Positions 10,797 through 22,930 of a stretch of DNA of 64,000 nt are shown piece by piece (within the stretch, counting starts at the first letter, position 1; every line of letters begins with the position of its first letter). Source of the DNA: Acestrorhynchus altus (taxonomy: Eukaryota > Chordata > Actinopteri > Characiformes > Acestrorhynchidae); assembly GCA_034509495.1 (NCBI GenBank), contig CM067503.1, positions 18,198,600 to 18,262,599 of the forward strand. Direction: 5' to 3'. Both the position numbers and the translations under genes were made by a program. Under the pieces are notes generated by a model. That model searched no databases. It was not told the origin of the DNA and worked only from the letters and a program-made list of their open reading frames with translations.

Positions 10797-11287
10797 TACA
10801 CTGACATGCTGAACCTCATGGCATAGCAGTATGTAAATTAATTATGAAGAGACATTACCTCGGGGGATGGCTTGGGTACACCCACACCTCTATAGGCATC
10901 TTGTGAGTGAGGTTGAACACAGGACATTGTACTCATGGAAAGGTGATGTGAGTTTTTGAAGTTTGAGTGAGACATGATAGTGGGTGACAGATGGATAGAG
11001 CATTCCATTTTTGAAGGTGTGCAGGCATTTAGCATTCCTCGATTCCAGTGTCATGTTTGTACCAACAATAAATCAATGAAGGCATTTCCATCCACATGGG
11101 ACAGTGGATGCAATGGGTGGTGATGATTCTAGCCAGCAGCATCTGTCAAGAAATATCAGTGCAATCCTATTCAATGCAGGAGGCTCCACACACATATCCC
11201 ACTGGTCAGTGCAGCATTCTTCCTTGGGACATGGTAAAAGTCACGGGGCAAAATCACTCATTCCTTACCCATGACTTTTGGCATGTC
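10797..11287. mobile_element. Non-autonomous TIR element (CCAAAAGTCATGGG family)
   Basis: Left terminus TACACTGACATGC; right terminus CCCATGACTTTTGGCATGTC is its inverted counterpart. Related copies are at 14146-14650, 26890-27130 and 47776-48066. No transposase frame. The superfamily is not clear to me. Confidence 0.65.
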
Positions 11288-11369
11288 TCTGTATTTAATG
11301 TATTTGCAAACAGTATGTGTCAACTCTTCAAAATCTTTTTTTTTTCCAAGTGGTTTGCAAACCTAGTTG

Positions 11370-11885
11370 AGGACTTCCAGACTTGAAGGATGGAGGAAAC
11401 TGTTTAAGCACTCTTCTAAATTTAGAAGCTTTTAAGAAACTAACCAAAACTAACAGTCACCTGTTTCCTCTCAGAAACTCCAGTTGCATTTTATTTGTTG
11501 CATTGAAATTTTCCCTACTCAGCACAAACTGTGCAGAAACAGATGAGCATTGACCTTTCATCTACAGAACATGGTCCAACTTGGTAGGAGTGTCATAGGG
11601 TCTCTTTTATATGGTAAAAAGGGCTGACAATGAGTGTGGAAACAAAGAGTTGATATTAATGTTATGGCTGAGCAGTGTAACAGCTTTTTCTCTTGCTAAA
11701 CTGACATGTTTTAACTTCCAGACTTGAAGGATGGAGGAAACTGCTGAAGCACTCTTCTAGATTTTGAAGCTTTTTATATGTCAGAAAAGATGTGTGCCAG
11801 TGCCAAAACTAACAGTACCTGTTTCCTCTCAGAAACTCCAGCTGCAGTTTATCTGTTGCAGTTTAATTTTCCCCACTCTGCATTT
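11370..11885. repeat. Local direct duplication around foldback copy 3
   Basis: 11378-11520 and 11718-11885 are direct repeats (both begin CTTCCAGACTTGAAGGATGG and share GTTTCCTCTCAGAAACTCCAG). Between them, 11521-11695 is a partial copy of the foldback family at 8500-9132 (AACATGGTCCAACTTGGTAG, GTCATAGGGT, CTGACAATGAGTGT). Confidence 0.75.
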
Positions 11886-12385
11886 TAGTATTATGTTGGT
11901 ATTTTTGTACTATTCCACATTAAATCATGTCCATTTAGCCAGTGTGCAAACCAATTTTTCTACTACTTTTCCTATGATGTCACTTTCCTGGAGCTGAGCT
12001 CCCCTTGTGGTGCAAAATGATAAATAATCTGTATTTTAGGAATTTTTAAATATTATTTTTATAGGCCTTAGGTTTACCCTTTTTGTTACAACAAATCTAG
12101 AGTTATTGGTAGAGGGTAGTCTGGACAGCAGCTGACCCAATATTGTAAACTAGGCTACAGACACCTTAACCAAACCTTTATCAAAACCAGATCATGTTTA
12201 AAAAACAAAACAAAAAACACAGCTTAAATATGATGGCAGATAAGGATCTGCAATTACACATATTTCCTCCGGATATGTTTGTGTTTCATAATGCCAAGAG
12301 TTTCCAGTTTCCAACTGCTTTTGGAGGTTTTTGTTTGTTTGTTCATTTTTATTCCAGTTTTTCCCTCCCAATTTGAAAGTGCTTC
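11886..12385. other. Intergenic, nothing recognised
   Basis: AT-rich, stop-dense sequence. No element or gene identified. Confidence 0.5.
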
Positions 12386-12500
12386 TATCCCAGGGGTTGG
12401 TAACCCAATTTTTTTAAAAGAACCAGTTTGTCCTATTTCAAACAAAATCAAACCTCCTTCAGAGCCACAAGATTTTATGTCCATTTTATTGTTGTCAGGT
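12386..12500. mobile_element. Possible hAT-type MITE end
   Basis: CCCAGGGGTTGGTAACCC followed by AAGAACCAG..CAGAGCCACA resembles one end of a common vertebrate hAT-derived MITE. I do not see the partner end. Confidence 0.4.
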
Positions 12501-14145
12501 GTTGCTATTTGACCAGAAGTCTGCACAGCATTCTACTGGGTAAATGATTGGAGAATTGGCAGTTCTACATTCCAGCGTTTCAAGCCATTAAAAGCTTAAT
12601 AAAACTGTTACCTTAAAGTTGGACATGACACAACAACATTTTTGTGGAATTGTGCTATGTTGTGCGCTGAAAACAAGCAAGCAGAATGTGTTCTGCAGGA
12701 GGCTGTTTATATTGACTTTCATTGAAGGTTAAGAAAGTTCTTCACTTATAAAAGTTGCTGTTTTGGAAATACAATTGTTTTTTTGTGTGGCACTGCTGAT
12801 ATATGCTAGATCACTACTGTACAGAAGTGTCCATGTGTACATTGTTAATGTGTACATATGACCATCTTTGTTCATTTTTTAACCGTAGGATGACTTCTAT
12901 TCCTGAGCTGTTCCATTGCATCCTTCCCCTGAAGCAAAGGAAGACAGAAACGTACATCTACATTACTTCTCAGATAACTAGGTCAGGCCTAGGAAATTAA
13001 TTTCCTCCCACTCCTCCTCTGGCAATGTAAATGACTGAAAATGAGCAATACTTGAGTATAGCTCATACAAAATTATATGATGTAAATGAGATTAACTGAT
13101 AATATAGAGAAGACAGTATATTTGGTAACTAAAACCCATTGTAATGGCAATTTTAGGCCCTTCAAGAAAGGGCTTAGGGTTTCCCCTTATCTTGAACAAC
13201 GTATTATAAGCAATTATGTACGGCAAGCACATAAACATTTATTTTCTTTATTGCAGTGCGATATGACATTAGGTATCCCAGAGGAGAATGCTTTACATCA
13301 TGTGCATCATTGGTGTGTTGATTAAATTAAAGTTGAAGTAGGGGAGGAAAGATTGATTGACCTTTTACCGCTAGCAGGAAATTAGCATATGATTGCAGGA
13401 TGCAGAAAAAAATAAAACGATGAGAGACATTTGTCAGATCACACATGCCTCCACATATGTGATGACAATTGCATGCTTGTTTGTGTGAGTGTGTGCAGCT
13501 GTGCACTTCCAGCTAATTTCCTGTTGCCTAAAATACACATTCTTCCTTTGACAGTGGTCCCATAACATTCCTCTTTTTTCAGTGAGTTGCTTTTTCTATA
13601 TGCTTTTCTTCCTGGATTCATAATTCCCCAGGTGTCACTACTGGTTCTATGGAGTTTAACATTCTCCATAATAGAATTAGATCTGGGCCACTAATGAGAA
13701 AGGACAGCTTGTATTTATATTCTGAAGACCCCAACTCCTTCAGGCAGAATGCTATGTGACATGTGATCTAAATCTAACCTAATTGTAGTGTAACTAAAGA
13801 ATGTGAGTGTGTTTTGCTTATGCTTTAAACTACACAGAGGTGCAAATGTTCCTCCAGTTAGATTTCTGAGTTGCTGAAATGGTTCAAATAGTAAACTAAA
13901 TGGTAAGAGTTCTACAAGATCAAAACATTGAACGTTTAAAACATGTTGAACATCTACTGAAGCTCTTCCACCTTAGGACAAAGAGAAATTGTACTTATGA
14001 TATTTTGATAGTTATTTTGGTGAATACACTTATGATTTCTATATAAATGATAGAGTATGTTATTTAGACCTGTTTCCTTGACAAAAGAGTGATTAACTGG
14101 TTGATTGCTAACATATATATATATATATATGGTTTTAAACTTATG
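12501..14145. other. Intergenic, no gene
   Basis: No coding exon or RNA gene recognised. A short (TA)n run is at 14114-14130. The short frames here lack family resemblance and have no splice-site support. Confidence 0.5.
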
Positions 14146-14650
14146 TTCCAAAAGTCATGGGATATCAGTACACAGATGATTATGAAGTAGTGTTACCTCA
14201 GAGTATGGCTTTGGCACCTGTATATGTTGTGAGGTATTATCGTGAGAATGAGGCTTAACACTGAATAATAATCTCATGGCAAGGCAACATGTGTTATCAG
14301 AGTTCGTATGAGGCATGATAGTGCATTTCTAAATCCAATGTTCAATGTGTACAGAATAAATAATAGAATCAATTCTGGACAACATGGGCCCAATGGAATA
14401 TCCCATCATTGTGGGGGTACATGAAGACCACGAAGGGCTTCACATGGTCACAGGGCAGTAAAACATTACAGGCATAGCAGGCACTCTAATAATTCACGTT
14501 CCTTACCCAGAGCATGCTGACCAGTTCAATCTCAGTCACGATACCTCACAACTTAAACAGGTGAAGACATTTCCTGCCTGATCCCTGAGGTAGCACCAAT
14601 TCAGAATCAACTTACATAGTGCTGTCACGTGACTTTTGGCATGCCAGCAG
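14146..14650. mobile_element. Non-autonomous TIR element (CCAAAAGTCATGGG family)
   Basis: Left end TTCCAAAAGTCATGGGATAT and right end GTGACTTTTGGCATGCC form diverged inverted termini; about 505 bp. Internal text (ATGGCAAGGCAACATG, CATTGTGGGGGTACATGAAG) recurs in part at 26980 and 47990. Non-coding. Confidence 0.7.
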
Positions 14651-16040
14651 AATATGATAACAGTATACCTTAAAAATGACTTTAAAGTAAGAATCACAGT
14701 AATTAACAAGCAACAGTTTCTCAATTATATTACAGTACATTTACAATAAATTGTAAGTATTAAATTAAAAATTTCATACCTATTTGTAAACAAAGGAACA
14801 AAAACCTATGTGAAAGGAACTACATAAGAAAAAAGGTGATTAACAGAATGTAACAAAACCACAGGGGAAGATCCATCCTCAGTACAATATAAGAAGACTG
14901 TCTGCTTAGAATTCACTACACTATCGAACTGCCAACACTATGCTTCATTGTTGTTATGGGGTTCTTATTTTATAAAAGCTGTTTTGTACTTTTGACAGAC
15001 ATAATTGGCATGAAAGTCTAGCTTTTAGTATTCAGTGAAAAAAAGGTCTGCGAACTGTGAAAATCCTGAAATTGTTGGAGTTTGCTTTGTGTTGCTGTTA
15101 GAAAATGCCCAGTAAATTCTCGTCATACATTTTATGCTTCAAATGATAATTGGATTTCAACTATTCATATTATACTATTTTCCATTTCCAAGAAAAGGCT
15201 TCTTAGAATTCAGCTGAACATGCACAAATCCACACAATCCAAACTGTTCTAAAAAAAATACATGAATCACTGAATAACTGAGTACTGTAGACCACACACA
15301 GGCCCTGCCAAATAAACATTTTGCTCCATTACTGTTGAACAAGATAACCCAAACATGTATCTCAACATGGTGGGTGATGAGTGTGAAGGGACAAGCAGGC
15401 CCGTGTCCACTGCTGGACACACTTCGGAGCATCAGAGACTTGACTCTCAGTGGAGGGATATTTGTGGGAACCCTGGTCAGCCACTAAAACTTTCCCACGC
15501 CAGAATGAAAGAGCGGCAGTAGTCACAATGAAAAATGGTGCAAAATGATATGTTCTGAGGGTCACCGTCAGGGATTTTGTACCCTATGGAAGTTATCATA
15601 TTGGGCCTGACCACCCCACCGACACACCATGCAAACAACATTCATGCAACTTTCTGTATATAGTAGAATGTAATATTTCATGAAATATCTGATACTGTCT
15701 CACCAAATTCATACATATATGTATAGTCAAAGAAATGGTAACATTTACATGAAGACATATTTCATATATACTCCCAGCTCCCATCTACTCTGGCTGCTAT
15801 TTCTTCCAAAAACACAACACAGAAATGAGAAACAAGTTGGGTTGAATTTAGGTTTAGATTATACTTTTACAATAGTTGCCTTGTAACAGATAATTCTTTC
15901 ATTTGTTAAAATTCAGATAATATCATATTTGTGCCATGTGCTAAATTATTGTATTCAGAGCTTGTGATTTTGACTGCAGGCCAGGGGTATACTGGAGAAG
16001 TGCATCCAAGAAAAATAGTCACACTGTGCTCCAAATAGTT
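14651..16040. other. Intergenic, nothing recognised
   Basis: AT-rich DNA without recognisable genes. Frames on either strand are short and unlike any family I know. Confidence 0.5.
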
Positions 16041-16042
16041 TA

Positions 16043-16085
<43 letters not shown>

Positions 16086-16113
16086 GAATAATAATAATAA
16101 CAACAACAACAAC

Positions 16114-16158
<45 letters not shown>

Positions 16159-16160
16159 TC
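16041..16160. repeat. Compound trinucleotide (ATT)n/(ATA)n/(CAA)n tract
   Basis: An ATT run, then ATA, CAA and AAT runs. The two outer tracts are reverse-complementary and could form a hairpin. Confidence 0.95.
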
Positions 16161-16820
16161 ATAAGCTGGCAGTGGAGTCTCTAATGTTCAATTTAAGTGG
16201 TGTTTGGAGGAAAAAGACTAAAACCTCATTCCAATGGATCCTTTTAATACCATGAAAGTGGTGACCGCTTCTAAAGTGTATCTACAAGTTACTTCAGCAT
16301 CTGAAGGTTTCATGATAAAACCCAACATTATTGTCTTTAATCATAGAAACACCTGGTCAACGCAAAGAAACTGTACTGTAGATCTGTGTCATGTGTTACA
16401 ACAAAAAAGGTATTTGTGGTCGATGAATCATTGTTAAATATGCACTTTTATCAGTTTTTGGGTCACTGGCTGAAGTACAGTGAAGAAGTAGGCTCTGTCC
16501 AGAAACATTTGCTGCTGCTTCTGTACTATCCCTCCCTATTTCCCCCTTCTCTTTGGAGAAGAATGTTGAGAACTGTGTAGTGGGTATTACCACAGTCCTT
16601 TGGTTCCCCAAACCCCCCAATTTGTGGATTCCACAAGATGTTGGAAAGTGGAGCATCTGAACCATCACTGTCAGACACAACAGCTTCTAACCCTGTTGTG
16701 GGTTAGAAGGCCATCAGACTCTATTGATGCTCCCACTTTGTATCTAATGATGCTTTTTAAAACTGCTCATGTGCGAAATCACTACTCTAAACCGTTCTGG
16801 AGGCAGCTGTAGCTCTGAAA
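16161..16820. other. Intergenic, nothing recognised
   Basis: No gene or repeat family identified between the trinucleotide tract and the palindromic element. Confidence 0.5.
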
Positions 16821-17199
16821 CAGAACAAACATAATTGGTTAGGAGAATAACCAATTAAAATAACCAACAGGTGAAGCTTTAAAAATATATATCTGCTTGT
16901 CAGAACTTTATATGTGAACGCATTGCATGAAAAGTGTGCAATTCAATATTTTAATACATTCCTTTTTGGTTTCTCAAAAAACTTTAAGGCAGCATTTTGG
17001 GTGTACAGAGAGAAGCTCTGGAATGCTGCCTTATGTAATAATCAATAATTTCTTATATAAACAACAAAATCTCAAACTGAATTGCACACCTTTCATGCAA
17101 TGCATCCACACAAGCTAAATGAGCAGATACACATTTCTACAGCTGCACCTACTGATTATTGTAATTGGTTATTCTCAACCAATTGCATTTGTTCTGCCT
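16818..17199. mobile_element. Compact palindromic foldback element
   Basis: A full-length palindrome of about 380 bp. The left outer arm CAGAACAAACATAATTGGTT pairs with the right outer arm AACCAATTGCATTTGTTCTG. Pairing continues through CATTGCATGAAAAGTGTGCA / TGCACACCTTTCATGCAATG to a central stem AAGGCAGCATT..AATGCTGCCTT at 16987-17034. No coding potential. It fits a MITE or snap-back element. Confidence 0.8.
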
Positions 17200-17381
17200 C
17201 AAAGTACTGATTTTGTACACAAGCCCTAAAAGTAGTTAAGGAGGCCTAAATGAAACAAGTGAGACAAAAATGTTACACTTCCTCCTTTATTTATTGACGA
17301 CAATGATCCAATATTATATTGGATACAATACATATGTAAAACATATGTAAAAAAAACCGTATGTAAAAATATGTAAAATAA

Positions 17382-17382
<1 letters not shown>

Positions 17383-17445
<63 letters not shown>

Positions 17446-17446
17446 A
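17383..17446. repeat. (GAAA)n microsatellite
   Basis: About 15 GAAA units immediately 5' of the truncated LINE copy. Confidence 0.97.
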
Positions 17447-17449
17447 AAC

Positions 17450-18355
17450 AAAGCTGCTCTAATCAACTTCACTAAACATCAGCAAGACCAGAGCTGATAG
17501 GAGACTTCAGGAAGCAGGAGAGAGAGCACTCCCCTGTCTATATCAATGAGACCACTGTGGAAAGGATCAGTAGCATCAAGTTCCTTGGTGTTTACATCTC
17601 TGAGGAGTGCACAAGGTCAGAACACACCACATGGGTGGTGAAGAATCCAAAACAGTGCCTCTTCTACATCAGGAGCCTGAAGAGGTTTGGTCTGAATCCC
17701 CACATCCTGAGGATGTTCTTCAACACCTGCACCGCGGATAGCATCCTGACAGGCTGGTATGGGAACTGCACTGCTCTCAAGAGGAAAAATCTGCAGTGGG
17801 TGGTGCGCACCACCCAGTACATCACTGGGGTCCAGCTCCCAAACCTTCTGGATTTATACACCAGCCACTGTCTTAGTAAGACCAGGAGGATTATAAAGGA
17901 CTCCACCCACCTAAGCCACTGCCTGTTCTTAAAGCTACCCAGGGGTAGGAGGTACAGAAGCACAAAGACTACAGCTAGCTGGTTCCAAGACGTCTTCCAC
18001 CAGGCCAGCAGGCTGCTAAACAGTCAGTAGCCCAGTGTCCAGTCCACAACCAGTCAAAACTCAATTCACCTTCACACCTTCACACAACTCTTTCTGCACC
18101 CGCAATTTATTCACTATTGGAGCAGCAACAAGCTGCTCACTTACATCTACATCTACCAAAGACCCTCCCGCTGCACCTACGTACCTTCTTGCACTACAGC
18201 AAGATGTAATTCTATGGTCAGATAACATGTAGAAATAATGCAAATGCATTTATCATTTCTATATACACAGTACTTCTACAGTGCAATAATGTATGTATAG
18301 TGTAAGTTAATGTGTATGTACTCAGATTTGAGTATAACAGATTTGATTTGATTAC
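17450..18355 (+). mobile_element. L2/Rex1-like LINE, 3' fragment
   Basis: A 5'-truncated non-LTR retrotransposon: the last part of ORF2 plus 3' UTR, ending near the short-repeat tail GATTTGATTTGATT at about 18335-18351. Confidence 0.8.
17557..18030 (+). pseudogene. LINE ORF2 C-terminal region
   Basis: A 157-residue open frame with the classic C-terminal pattern of fish L2/Rex1-type LINEs: SIKFLGVYISEE, YIRSLKRFGLNP, ILTGWYGNCTALKRKNLQ, VVRTTQYITG, ARRIIKDS-like TRRIIKDSTHLSHCLF, LPRGRRYRS and a final RLLNSQ stop. It lies downstream of the reverse transcriptase catalytic core, which is absent. Coding similarity continues a little upstream of the first Met. It is a dead remnant. Confidence 0.85.
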
Positions 18356-19830
18356 ACTATTCTCTCATGATGGGATGATTAGATGATTAGTTGCATGAAT
18401 GTGTAGGTATGCAGGGCTTCTTAATGTATTGGTGAGCTGGTCTAAAAAGGCTTACTGATAATGGGAACACTAACGTATCCCCTGCTGGAAGCCACTTTCT
18501 CATCTCTACTATTTACACAGCCAGCAAGAGGGCGTCACAAAATCAGTTTCCGGGCCAAAAGAAAAGGAAGAGGATCAGTAGGAAAAAGCAGTGGATGCAG
18601 CCAGGAATGAAGGAGCCTCAAATGAAGGAGGAAATTCTGTTGTATTTGATACACATCATTTGATACCTTGTGTAATTTGACCAGTAGGAACATAGAGCCA
18701 GGAGCCTTTCTGCTAGATGTTGTTCCATCACATCTCATGCTTACTTTCAAGAAGTTAAAATGCTGATACCAGTTATTGGTAAAATGTCTGGGATTCAATT
18801 ATTGATTCAGGTTTTAGTATGTTTTCGAAAATCCTAGTCAAACTATGTGGGAAATATTTCCTCCATATTTTATTACCAACATATTGCTTACTGTAACATA
18901 TACAACAGAGCTTAATTTAGCTTGCTGTGGACTGGGCAGTGGCTATGAGCTGGGAAGGATGTGTAACTCTTATCTGCTGTTTGTGCTGTTGGCCTGTAGA
19001 GATTCATTGTGTATACAATGAGATAAAATTGTTATGCTTGACCATTGACCCATATCCTGTCACTGTTAAAGGGTACAAAAGACAGTAGTGGCATAGATGC
19101 TGTGGTACACACAGTTCTTGGGGAAGGTTTAGAATGTTAATGTTTTGTTAAAGATTGCACAAATAAGAGATACAGGAGAAACAAGCCCTATCTGAGCTTA
19201 TCTTGGTTTATAATGACAGTGAAAGGTTTTGCATCCAAAGAAGCATGTTTCTGTTACTTGCATTTTATAGCAACAGCATTCAGAATATGTACTATATGTA
19301 TAATATTGTATAATATGTATGTACATATTGTATGTATGTATAAGGTATGTGAAAAAAAAACATGTGAAAACAGTGACTGAGTAAAGTAATGCTTTGGGTT
19401 AATCTCCTGGGAAATATATGGAATATATTAAAGAACTGTAGGATATATACAGTATTTTAAAGAAATCTATTTTTTTCACTGCAGTGTAGGTGGTGTGATG
19501 GATGAAAATGACAGAATGCAGAGAATGCTCCATTCTTTGTCTTGCTTCAGGCTACAATCTGCTAAATAGATTGCTCCTTGATGTCACTGCAAAAAATATA
19601 ATTTATGTTTATATTTTCTACCCAAACGTTGGGTTGGGTCATTTTTTAGAATGTTTCTCAGTGCTTTTTTGTGAAGATAATACATGTACAGTCTAACCGC
19701 CAAGGGTTGTACTGATAATATGCATATGATCAAATGCTTAGAGAATATGTTTTACCCTGCTTTAGATAATGTGGTGGCACTAAGGATCAAATGAATTAGG
19801 TAGAAAATGTATCCCTTGATATAATAAAAC
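18356..19830. other. Intergenic, nothing recognised
   Basis: AT-rich DNA between two LINE fragments with a few TATGTA-rich patches (19290-19345). No gene seen. Confidence 0.5.
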
Positions 19831-20722
19831 ACAGCACCCAAAAGCTATCATCCTTATCTCTGGAGACTTCAATCATGCTTCTCCATCCTCCATCCACAGT
19901 CTTCACAGAGTATATAACCTGCCACTCCAGAGACAATAAAACACTGGGCCTGTTTTATGCCAACATAAAGGAGGCATATAACTCATCACCACTTCCTCCA
20001 CTTGGAAGATCTGATCACAATCTAATTCATCTTCTGCCTATGTACAAAGCCCATGTACACAGAGAACCAGCAGTGACCCAGACAGTGAAGAAATGATCTA
20101 AGGAGTCTGAAGAGGCTCTGAATGACTGTTCTGAAACCACAGTGTGCGAGGAATTGTGATCGCAATGGGGAGGACATTAACAGTCTCACTCGCTGCATTA
20201 AGGACTATGTTAAATTCTGTGTGGAGAACACTGTCCCCACTACGACCATTCTGTGTTTCTCCAACAAGCCATGGATGAAACCTGACATAAAGGCTCTCCA
20301 AAAGGACATAAAGGCTCTCCTAAAAGAGAAGAAGACATGGTGACATGGATGAGTTAAAAGCTGTGCAGAGCGAGCTGAGAAGGAAAATAAAAAAGGAAGC
20401 TGGAGGATCAGTTACAACATAAAAAATGTCAGTTGAGTTTAGAAATGCCTTAAAACCATCTCTAGCCACAATAAACCTGACTTCCAGGTGGTGGGGGACA
20501 AGAAGTGGTTGAACAACCTCAATGTATTGTTCAACAGATTTGATCACTCACCTGCACCTCACTCCACACAGACATTCCTGCTGAACCCTCACTCTGGGAC
20601 ATTACCTGCATGCTTCCCTCCCTGCTTCTCAACGACCCATTCACACACTCCAGCACTCAGCTCCCCTGCTCCAGTCTGTGCTTCACAATGGCCCAAGTAA
20701 GGAATGAGCAAGGAATATCAAG

Positions 20723-21307
20723 ATGAGGAAAGCTGTAGGTCCAGATGGCATCATTGCTAAGCTCTTCAAGTCCTGCGCAGATCAGCTCTGTGGGGGTGTT
20801 GAACACATATTCAACATGAGCCTGAACCTGGGAAGAGGAGTACCACAACTGTGGAAAACATTTTGTGTGGTACCTGTATTGAAAATGCAGCACCTACCGG
20901 CCAGTGGCACTGACTTCTCATCTGATGAAGTCACTGGACAGGCTGGCCCTTACCCATCTTCACCATCTGGTGAATTCCTCCATGTACCCTCTTCAGCCTG
21001 GCATCAGGATGGATGATACTGTCATCTTCTACGCAGAGCTCGTTCTCACCTTGAGAACCCTGGGAACACTGTGACAATCACCTTCCTCAACTTCTCCAGT
21101 GCCTTTAATACTGTACAGCCTGGGCTGCTGAAGGACAAGCTGGAAGATGTTGGTGTGGACCGTCACTTGTCAAACTGGATACTGTACTACCTTACCAACC
21201 AACCAGAGTATGTATGTGAGAGCTCAGGACTGTCTCTGAGACAAGGTGGTCAGCAGCACAGGGGCCCCTCAAGGAGCACTGTTTCACTTCACCCTGTACA
21301 CTGCTGA
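20723..21307 (+). pseudogene. LINE reverse transcriptase relic
   Basis: Two open stretches in different frames carry RT motifs: KAVGPDGIIAKLFKSCADQL (fingers region) and FLNFSSAFNTVQPGLLKDKL (the equivalent of LDLSSAFNTVxP in intact elements). Frameshifts and stops separate them, and the element is non-functional. Confidence 0.8.
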
Positions 21308-21620
21308 CTTCATGTACAGCTCACCAATCTGTCACCTCCAGAAGTTCTCTGATAACTCCGCAATCAACGGCAAATAACGAGAAGGTCAGCAAGTACAGAC
21401 AACTTTTTCAGGACTTTGTGGACTGGTGCATGGAGAACCACCTCCAGACAAATGTACAACCAGCACTGCTCTCAGCAGACCCTGGACACACACACTTAAC
21501 TCCACACACTATTAGAGCTTTCCAATGCAATTATCTGTAATTTTCTGTAATCTATCTGTACATTTTTATTGGGTTATTATTTATTAATGTTGTAGATACT
21601 ATACTGTATAATCTATATTT

Positions 21621-21895
21621 TAGGATAAGATAATCCTTCATTAGTCCCAGAGTGGGGAAATTCACAATGTTGCAGCAGCAAAGAGATAGCAAAGAATTGA
21701 GAACAAGAATAGATAAAGTGTAGTATATACAGTATAGTATCTACAACATTGTAACTAATAAACAAATTAAAAAATCTATCTATTCTTGCACGCCTATCTA
21801 TTCTGAACGTCTTTCTATCCCTTTGCTGCTGCAATGTTGTGAATTTCCTCACTGTGGACTAATAAAAGACTAATAAAGGATTATCTTATCTTACC
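21621..21895. repeat. Inverted pair of LINE 3' tails
   Basis: AAGATAATCCTTCATTAGTC..GAAATTCACAATGTTGCAGC (21623 on) is the reverse complement of the block ending GGACTAATAAAGGATTATCT (21800-21895). Together they form a hairpin with a ~110-bp loop. More copies of the same tail occur at 22262-22340 and 22878-22930 in minus orientation and at about 52180-52235 in plus orientation. Confidence 0.75.
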
Positions 21896-22261
21896 TGAGA
21901 AATAAAAGATTAAAAGATTTTCTAAAACATGTTTAACATCACAGCCTTTGGCTAAAGCATTTGTGAACACTGGCCTGTTTATGAAACATTTTGAGGCCAA
22001 CCACATCTGCAGTGCCAACAGTAGCAGATCTTTTAAAAATGCATTTCCTTCATGACTAACACAATAGAGTCTAATATTAGCAAACCTTCCACCTCCATAG
22101 TCACTGTAACTCATGCTTCTAATTTGACAAACTGAAGAACCTTTATGCATAAGAATGTGCTTCAAATGGAACAGCCTATTTCTATGTACTCAAGATAAAT
22201 TAATCATGTTAAACTGCTTACAAGCCAATTTGTAACCTCAGTTTATTCACCTTAGTGTTTC

Positions 22262-22930
22262 TCAGGTAAGATAATATAATCCTTTATTAGTCCTTTGTTA
22301 ATTTACAACATTGCAGCCGCAAAGGGATAGCAATTTTTTCCCAGTTCATTTACAGTAAATGAACCCTAGTTGTCTGTGGGTTACTGCTCTGGCTGATGGA
22401 GCTCTTCTCTTGTGAGAATGGGCCACACTTGCTTGTTGATGCACCTACACATAATGGCTGTGAGATGCTACCACATATCCATGACACATGGGAGGTTCCT
22501 CCAACAGTTGCTATCTGCATCACCTTCGCTTGGTCACTCCATGTAGCTGCTGCCGGGACAGTTTCAATTCAATTTCCATTAATGGCCGATTCTCAGCAGA
22601 TAAAGAGTTGCTAGAGTATAGCTAGCATGTCTAGATTGTATCCAGATTGATTTTTGATATTCAGGACAGCATAACTCCACTAACATTTTTTCAAAATCAG
22701 ATCCAAACCACATTTGGAGGTGATTTAATATTGGATTACAATCAAATTTGTACAGAAGCTTCTCACTCTGCTCCAACTCAATTTTAATGTTTGTTTTAGT
22801 AACAATGTAACAAATGATGACCGTGTCAAATCCAGAGTGACAGAACTGCAGGGATTCAAGAAGAGTGTGGCACCAAAGTAATTTATTAATTACTTTATTA
22901 ATCCCAGAGGGAAATTGCATCTGATTTAAG
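22262..22930 (-). repeat. Two more LINE 3'-tail copies
   Basis: GATAATATAATCCTTTATTA near 22268 and TTACTTTATTAATCCCAGAG near 22889 are antisense copies of the LINE 3' tail. The stretch between them has no recognised content. Confidence 0.6.

Larger units (their letters stand above)
19830..21895 (+). mobile_element. Degenerate L2/Rex1-like LINE
   Basis: A 5'-truncated, frame-broken LINE. It starts in the endonuclease domain (ISGDFNHAS near 19860; GRSDHNLI near 20005), passes a spacer, then reverse-transcriptase block MRKAVGPDGI..LFKSCADQLCGGVEHIFNMSL (20723 on) and LNFSSAFNTVQPGLL (21080). It lacks an intact catalytic YADD box. The 3' terminus GGACTAATAAAGGATTATCT lies at 21865-21890, after an inverted copy of the same tail at 21621-21690. 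Confidence 0.8.

Noticed and set aside
15906..16115. Poly-Leu/Ile minus-strand frame
   Set aside because: Produced by the ATT/ATA trinucleotide repeat.
16987..17034. microRNA gene in the central stem
   Set aside because: The stem belongs to a much longer palindromic element and its arms match no microRNA I know; kept only as a finding on the palindrome.
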